Assembly (NCBI RefSeq): GCF_001005085.2
Contig: NZ_LBMU02000029.1
Span: 1 to 64,000, forward strand
DNA: 64,000 nucleotides
Direction: 5' to 3'
From: Streptomyces humi
Lineage (GTDB): Bacteria; Actinomycetota; Actinomycetes; Streptomycetales; Streptomycetaceae
The first letter of the stretch is position 1, and the number at the start of each line of letters is the position of its first letter. This document shows, one piece after another, positions 59,782 to 64,000 of the stretch. Below the pieces are notes generated by a model that was not told the DNA's origin, did no database searches, and saw only the letters and a list, made by a program, of their open reading frames with translations. The position numbers and the translations under genes are program-made.

Positions 59782-60105
59782 TCACGACACCTCGACGTCG
59801 TAGAAGCAGAGGTGGTCCTTGATCCGGGCGACGTCGGCCTTGGGCTCGGGGTACGCCCAGACCAGGTCCGGCGCGTCCGGCAGGGACCAGTAGGACGCGG
59901 CCCCCTTGAAGGGGCAGACGCTGTGCGACTCGGAGGGCGCGAGCAGATCGAGCCGCACGTCGTCCGCGGGGATGTAGTAGCGCGGGGGACAGCCGGTCTC
60001 GTGCAGCACGAGGGCCCGGTCGCTCTCGGCGAGAACCAGATCACCGTGCGTCACGCGCACGTGCCGGTCACTGTCTTCGATGGTGATGGTGTGTCCTGAG
60101 GCCAT
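59782..60105 (-). CDS. DUF427-family protein
   Basis: 107 residues covering one DUF427 domain: VRVTHGDLVLAESDRALVLHETG, PPRYYIPADDVRLDLL, CPFKGAASYWSL and the C-terminal YDVEV. The fold is known but the function is not. It probably precedes the hydrolase in an operon. Confidence 0.9.
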   Translation of the reverse strand: MASGHTITIEDSDRHVRVTHGDLVLAESDRALVLHETGCPPRYYIPADDVRLDLLAPSESHSVCPFKGAASYWSLPDAPDLVWAYPEPKADVARIKDHLCFYDVEVS

Positions 60106-60147
60106 ATGAGGTTGACGACAGGAGCCGCCGACTTGTTCCCGGCGTTC

Positions 60148-60196
60148 AGCGGGGCGCCCCGGCAGGGGCGCGGGGAACCGCGCGACCAGCCCCCGG
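60148..60196. repeat. Dispersed palindromic repeat, copy 5
   Basis: GGGGCGCCCCGGCAGGGGCGCGGGGAACCGCGCGACCAGCCCC. It lies in the 133-bp divergent spacer before the LOG-family gene and is almost identical to the copy at 47801. Confidence 0.85.
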
Positions 60197-60238
60197 GCAC
60201 CCGCGGCCGCCGCACCACCCCGTGCCTACCCTGAACGC

Positions 60239-60778
60239 ATGCGAATCTGTGTCTTCCTCTCCGCCGCCGACCTCGACGACCGCTACACCGGCCCCGCCCG
60301 CGAGTTCGGCAAACTCATCGGCGAGGGCGGCCACGCCCTGGTCTGGGGAGGCTCCGACAGCGGTCTCATGAAGGTCGTCGCGGACGGAGTCCAGGAAGCC
60401 GGCGGCAAGCTGATCGGCGTCTCCGTCGAGTTCCTCGCCAACAAGGCCCGCCCCGGCGCCGACGAGATGGTCATCGCGGCCGACCTCGCGGAGCGCAAGC
60501 GGCTGCTGCTGGAGAAGGCCGACGCAGTGGTCATCATGGTCGGCGGCACCGGCACCCTGGACGAGGCCACCGAGATCCTGGAGCTGAAGAAGCACGGCCG
60601 CACGGACAAGCCGGTCGTCCTGCTGAACACCGCCGGTTTCTACGACGGCCTGGCCGAACAGTTCCGCCGCATGGCCGCCGAGGGCTTCCTGCCCCGCCCG
60701 CTGCCGGAGCTGATGCACGTCGCCGCCGAACCCGCCGACGCGCTCGCCTACCTGGAGGCCGGCCGCCAGGGCAGCTGA
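60239..60778 (+). CDS. LOG-family (lysine decarboxylase-like) protein
   Basis: 179 residues, TIGR00730/LOG fold. Rossmann-like core with VWGGSDSGLMKVVADGV and the nucleotide motif VGGTGTLDEATEI, a variant of PGGxGTxxE. Relatives release cytokinin bases from nucleoside monophosphates or cleave other nucleotides; despite old names they are not lysine decarboxylases. MRICVFLSAADLDDRY is the start. Confidence 0.88.
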   Translation: MRICVFLSAADLDDRYTGPAREFGKLIGEGGHALVWGGSDSGLMKVVADGVQEAGGKLIGVSVEFLANKARPGADEMVIAADLAERKRLLLEKADAVVIMVGGTGTLDEATEILELKKHGRTDKPVVLLNTAGFYDGLAEQFRRMAAEGFLPRPLPELMHVAAEPADALAYLEAGRQGS

Positions 60779-60794
60779 TGCGAGCATGGCCCCC

Positions 60795-61493
60795 ATGGCA
60801 ACTCATGTGATCACCGGCGCCGGATCGGGTATCGGTGCCGCCGTGGCCCGCAGGCTGCACGCGCGCGGGGACGAACTCGTGCTGCACGCGCGCGACGCGG
60901 GCCGCGCCAAGGAACTCGCCGCGGAGTTCCCCGGCGCCCGCACCCTGGTCGGCGACCTGGCGGACCCGGACAAGCTCTCCTGGGCCTTCTCCCACCAGTC
61001 GCTCCCGGACCGGGTGGACTCGCTGCTGCACATCGCCGGTGTGGTCGACCTGGGCCAGGTCGGCGAGCTGACCCCGAAGTCCTGGCGGCACCAGCTGAAC
61101 GTCAACCTGATCGCGCCGGCCGAGCTGACCCGGCACTTCCTGCCCCCGCTCCGCGCCGCCCGCGGCCATGTGCTGTTCGTGAACTCGGGCGCGGGACTGA
61201 GCGCCCACGCGGGCTGGTCGGCGTACGCGGCCTCCAAGCACGGCCTCAAGGCCCTCGCCGACTCGCTCCGCCAGGAGGAGTCCGGCAACGGTGTCCGGGT
61301 CACCTCGGTCTACCCGGGCCGCACGGCGAGCCCGATGCAGGCGAAGGTCCACCAGCAGGAGGGCAAGGAGTACGACGCGTCCCGCTGGATCGACCCGGAG
61401 TCGGTGGCGACCACCGTCCTGACCGCCCTGGACCTCCCGGCGGACGCGGAGATCAACGACCTGACCGTGCGCCCCGGCCCGCAGCCCCGCTAG
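60795..61493 (+). CDS. Short-chain dehydrogenase/reductase
   Basis: 232 residues. NAD(P) motif ITGAGSGIGAAVA, NAG-type LLHIAGVVDLG, catalytic Ser in FVNSGAGLSAH and YxxxK in SAYAASKHGLKAL. ATG 60786 in frame is an alternative start; neither has a good ribosome site. It starts 16 bp after the LOG gene, so they may form an operon. It converges on the P450 gene with 15 bp between stops. Confidence 0.9.
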   Translation: MATHVITGAGSGIGAAVARRLHARGDELVLHARDAGRAKELAAEFPGARTLVGDLADPDKLSWAFSHQSLPDRVDSLLHIAGVVDLGQVGELTPKSWRHQLNVNLIAPAELTRHFLPPLRAARGHVLFVNSGAGLSAHAGWSAYAASKHGLKALADSLRQEESGNGVRVTSVYPGRTASPMQAKVHQQEGKEYDASRWIDPESVATTVLTALDLPADAEINDLTVRPGPQPR

Positions 61494-61508
61494 GACCTGC
61501 CGGCCCGC

Positions 61509-62738
61509 TCACCGCAGGGCCAGCCGGCCGTGGAAGTTCTCCGGTACCGGCGCGAACCGCAGGGCCATCGTGACCGCCTCCGGCTCGGCCACGGTCAGCC
61601 GGTAACGGGTGCACAGCAGGTGGCACAGGGCCATCAGCTGGACGACGGCGATGTTCGCGCCGACACACTTCTTCGGAGCCCAGCCGAACGGCACGTAACA
61701 GGTGCGGTCCGCGGGCCCGTGCGGCGCGCCGGGCAGGAAGCGGTCCGGGTCGAAGACATCGGGCCGCCGCCACACCCGCTCGTCGCGATGGATCAGATGC
61801 GGGCTCAGCAGATACCACTGCCCCGGCTCCAGCCGGGTGCCGCCCAGGTCGAACCCGAACGAGGAGCGGCGCACCAGCAGCAGCGGCGGGCTCCACATCC
61901 GCAGCACCTCCTTCACGAACCGGTGCGTCACCGGGGCCGCCCGGGTGGGGGCCGTACGGAACTCCACCGGGTCCACGGCGCCCAGTTCGGCCTCGAGCCG
62001 GCGCTGCCACCCGGGATGCCGTACGAACTCGTACAGCACGCTCGCGGCGGCGGTGCCGGGCGGGCCCCCGATGGCGGTGAGGACCGTGGTCACCACGTCC
62101 AGCGCCCGGTCCATGCCGAGTTCGGGCAGCAGGTCCACGAAGGGGTCGGCGAGGTCCGGCTCGCGCCCGCGCCGACCGCGGGCGCGCTGCCGGAGCACCC
62201 GGCGGACCACCAGCCCGGCCCGTATCTGGACGCCGACATGGCGCAGGTGGTGCAGCACACCGCCCGGTGTCGCCGAGACCAGCCGGGCCAGCTTCATCTC
62301 CAGGTCCCGGCGCACCACCTCCGCCTCGGCGCCGGTGAGTCCGCCGAGCGCGACGGGCAGCAGCGAGCGCAGCGCCACGTCCTGCATCAGCATCGTCAGA
62401 TCGGTCTCCGTGTCCTGCCCGGCCCGCGCGTCCAGCACCCGCTGCATGCGCTCGATCAGCAGGCCGTGCTGCTCAGCCGTCGCGAGGGCGTGCAGCTGCG
62501 TGAGCCACGCCGACCGGATCCGGCTCCACCGCATCTCGGGGCTGTGCCGCCGGCGGACCATGTCGACCAGCCGGTCCTGGAGGACGAACCGGTGCCAGTT
62601 CGTGGCGCTGACCCTGCGCGCCGCCTCCGGCTCGAAGACGCCGAGCCGCTGGTCGTCGACCCAGAAGACGCCGTCCTCCCGGGCGCTGCGCAGCCGCAGG
62701 TCGCTCAGGAAGTCCTCGGGATGCTGCGGGGTGGTCAT
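61509..62738 (-). CDS. Cytochrome P450, putative RiPP-crosslinking enzyme
   Basis: 409 residues. K-helix ExxR in FVKEVLRMWSP, then the PERF-like DVFDPDRFLPG, and heme loop FGWAPKKCVGA, where Cys binds heme; the usual FGxGxHxC is altered (Ala for Gly, Lys for His). The I-helix reads AIGGPPGTAAA, keeping a Thr. ATG 62738 has GGGGAG upstream. It is third in a minus-strand cluster P450-peptide-P450. Its likely job is oxidative C-C, C-N or C-O bonding of aromatic residues in the 28-residue peptide (inference from context). Confidence 0.85.
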   Translation of the reverse strand: MTTPQHPEDFLSDLRLRSAREDGVFWVDDQRLGVFEPEAARRVSATNWHRFVLQDRLVDMVRRRHSPEMRWSRIRSAWLTQLHALATAEQHGLLIERMQRVLDARAGQDTETDLTMLMQDVALRSLLPVALGGLTGAEAEVVRRDLEMKLARLVSATPGGVLHHLRHVGVQIRAGLVVRRVLRQRARGRRGREPDLADPFVDLLPELGMDRALDVVTTVLTAIGGPPGTAAASVLYEFVRHPGWQRRLEAELGAVDPVEFRTAPTRAAPVTHRFVKEVLRMWSPPLLLVRRSSFGFDLGGTRLEPGQWYLLSPHLIHRDERVWRRPDVFDPDRFLPGAPHGPADRTCYVPFGWAPKKCVGANIAVVQLMALCHLLCTRYRLTVAEPEAVTMALRFAPVPENFHGRLALR

Positions 62739-62760
62739 CGTGGGCTCTCCCCTTCTGGGG

Positions 62761-62791
62761 GCGCGGGGAGCGGGCCGGTGGCTCCCCGCGC
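62761..62791 (-). terminator. Hairpin between precursor peptide gene and second P450
   Basis: Stem GCGCGGGGAGC / GCTCCCCGCGC with a 9-base loop, perfect 11 bp, no T-run. It lies 9 bp after the peptide stop and before the ribosome site of the downstream P450. It would let precursor mRNA exceed enzyme mRNA. Confidence 0.75.
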
Positions 62792-62799
62792 CGGGCCGG

Positions 62800-62886
62800 T
62801 CAGATGTGGTGGTACAGGTACCAGAACTGCCCGTACGTGCGACGGACGTTGAGGACCGACTTCGTCTTGAGGTACAGCGCGCGCAT
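62800..62886 (-). CDS. Putative RiPP precursor peptide (28 residues)
   Basis: An 87-bp gene with an ideal ribosome site, AGGAGGTG, eight bases before ATG 62886; the site overlaps the stop of the upstream P450. The peptide begins MRALYLKTKS, has a basic middle VLNVRRTYGQ, and ends FWYLYHHI. The leader-like part carries Lys/Arg and few acidic residues; the tail has Trp22, Tyr23, Tyr25, His26 and His27, ideal for P450 aryl crosslinks. Y-H-H at 25-27 recalls the YxH of biarylitides; the aromatic C-terminus recalls atropopeptides such as tryptorubin. It is not similar to any other gene here. No peptidase or transporter gene is seen before the window ends. Confidence 0.85.
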   Translation of the reverse strand: MRALYLKTKSVLNVRRTYGQFWYLYHHI

Positions 62887-62892
62887 GCTGGT

Positions 62893-64000
62893 TCACCTCC
62901 TCTCGGGACAGCCGTCAAGGCGGCTCAGCGTCGCGGTGAACCGCGGCGGAGCCAGCGCGGGACCCACCTGGGGCCCGGCGCCGTCAGGGGCGGCCGACGG
63001 GGCGGACGACACCCGCCAGTCACGGGTCAGGAGGCCTACCAGGTCCTCCAGCAGCCGTACGGTGACGGTCGCGCCGGCGCAGGTGTGCGGACCGTGCCCG
63101 AACGGCAGGTAGGCGGCGTCGGGCACGGCCCCGGCCCAGCGCTCGGGGACGAACTCGTCGGGCCGTTCCCAGTGCCCGGGGTGCCGGTGCACCAGGTAGC
63201 TGCACACCATGAGCCGGTCCCGGGGCGTGACCCGCACCCCGCCCAGCTCCGTTGCCCGGCTCGGGGTGCGGGCGAACAGCCAGGCCACCGGCCACAGCCG
63301 CAGCGCCTCGCGCACGATCCAGGACGGCGGTGCGCCGGCCCGCTCGGGGTGGGTGGCCAGCAGGTGGACCGACCAGCCCAGCGCGAACCCGATCGACCCG
63401 GCCGTGGCGAACACGAACGACAGGTACACCTCGACGAGTTCGCGTGGATCCGCCGCGGGGCCGCCCCCGCCGACGACGACGTCCATGAGGTCGCGCGGCC
63501 CGGCCGGATGGCCGGGCGGGCGGGGCGCCCGCTGCCGGGCCCGTGTCTCCGCGTGCAGGGCGGCCAGCGCGCGGCGCCGGAACAGCAGCCGGGACGGCGC
63601 CGAGTGGCGTCCCCGGGCGCCCGCCAGCACCGCCCGGGAGACGATCGCCTCCACGGTCGTGTGCAGGTGGGGCGGCGCTTCGGGGTGCAGCAGCACATCG
63701 CGCAGGTGCCGCAGTACGAGCCGGTTCCCGGCGTCCGGCCACTCGCTGCGCGGTGCCAGCAGCTCGGCGACGAGACGGGGCAGGTCGGCGCGGTGCTCCC
63801 GCAGGTGACGCTGGATCAGGAGGCGGGCCGCGCGGCCGATGGCGACCTGGGCGGCACGCGGCCCGAAGACGCCGGCGCGGTGATGGTAGAAGTCGGAGGT
63901 GTCCGCCACGACGCCGTGCCGGTTGCCCATCACGGCACGGGCCACCTCGGGATCGGCCACGCACACCCCGCCGGCCGGTGCCGAGCGCCACACCCCGGTC
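62893..64000 (-). CDS. Cytochrome P450, N-terminus outside window
   Basis: Visible part of about 369 residues: helix region RHGVVADTSDFYHHRAGVFGPR, I-helix FVFATAGSIGFALGW, in which the acid/Thr pair is absent, ExxR in IVREALRLWP, and heme loop LPFGHGPHTCAGA. The open frame continues past 64000 (an in-frame GTG at 63993 is internal, because P450 sequence such as VWRSAPAGGV is already under way). Its stop overlaps the ribosome site of the peptide gene, so the two are translationally linked. With the second P450 downstream it probably makes two different crosslinks. Confidence 0.88.
   Translation of the reverse strand, partial: TGVWRSAPAGGVCVADPEVARAVMGNRHGVVADTSDFYHHRAGVFGPRAAQVAIGRAARLLIQRHLREHRADLPRLVAELLAPRSEWPDAGNRLVLRHLRDVLLHPEAPPHLHTTVEAIVSRAVLAGARGRHSAPSRLLFRRRALAALHAETRARQRAPRPPGHPAGPRDLMDVVVGGGGPAADPRELVEVYLSFVFATAGSIGFALGWSVHLLATHPERAGAPPSWIVREALRLWPVAWLFARTPSRATELGGVRVTPRDRLMVCSYLVHRHPGHWERPDEFVPERWAGAVPDAAYLPFGHGPHTCAGATVTVRLLEDLVGLLTRDWRVSSAPSAAPDGAGPQVGPALAPPRFTATLSRLDGCPERR

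Noticed and set aside
59782..60105. DUF427 and hydrolase genes as part of the RiPP cluster
   Set aside because: They lie beyond a convergent SDR/LOG pair, and the families are common housekeeping-type genes; no link to the peptide is seen.
60795..61493. SDR as a RiPP tailoring enzyme
   Set aside because: It is on the opposite strand and seems joined to the LOG gene; involvement cannot be supported.

Overview
The window is actinobacterial, almost certainly Streptomyces. GC content is about 70 percent or more with G/C-saturated third positions. Many genes start with GTG, one start is probably TTG, and operon partners commonly overlap by ATGA or GTGA. Typical families are present: HisKA_3/LuxR-type two-component systems, GntR/FCD and TetR regulators, an EF-hand CabB-like protein, paired L,D-transpeptidases, a Tat multicopper oxidase and P450s. 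From memory, the order sdaA-glyA-gcvH-gcvT, oligopeptide ABC operon, cysteine desulfurase, amidase, mnmA follows the SCO54xx core of S. coelicolor; this was not checked by alignment.

Layout. 1-5.1 kb: three consecutive ABC half-exporter genes on the minus strand, two carrying in-frame copies of a dispersed palindromic repeat. 5.3-8.9 kb: a drug-type ABC-2 exporter fused in one operon to a histidine kinase and response regulator. 8.9-19 kb: glgX, two L,D-transpeptidase lipoproteins, enoyl-CoA hydratase, an anti-sigma-like ATPase, a degenerate polysaccharide deacetylase coupled to a beta-propeller lipoprotein, GNAT, and an EF-hand protein with a perfect terminator. 19-22.4 kb: an ABC ATPase and leuA, preceded by a short Leu-rich leader peptide and alternative hairpins, with a divergent GntR regulator. 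22.6-26.9 kb: an F420/NADP reductase-like protein, GH25 muramidase, PI-PLC-like enzyme, lipoprotein and membrane protein. 26.9-34.4 kb: a tandem glycine riboswitch over gcvT-gcvH-glyA-sdaA, then a P-loop protein and two SseB-like proteins. 34.8-41.4 kb: a complete oligopeptide ABC importer. 41.5-49.1 kb: M1 aminopeptidase, TRIC-like channel, esterase, thioesterase, TetR with operators, small membrane proteins, cysteine desulfurase.

49.2-56.8 kb looks like an accessory insertion between the sulfur-transfer genes (cysteine desulfurase and mnmA). It holds Tat-exported redox proteins (intradiol dioxygenase, multicopper oxidase, a frameshifted SUMF1 protein), two gene fragments, a CMD-family protein and a GntR regulator whose likely operators (TGTCGACA) occur four times within 1.2 kb.

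The most striking locus is the right edge (61.5-64 kb). Two cytochrome P450 genes on the minus strand flank an 87-bp gene, absent from ordinary gene lists because of its size. It has a strong AGGAGGT ribosome site and encodes a 28-residue peptide ending in an aromatic/histidine-rich tail, FWYLYHHI. This is the architecture of a P450-crosslinked ribosomal peptide (RiPP) pathway, here with two P450s and a composition that suggests Trp/Tyr/His biaryl bridges.
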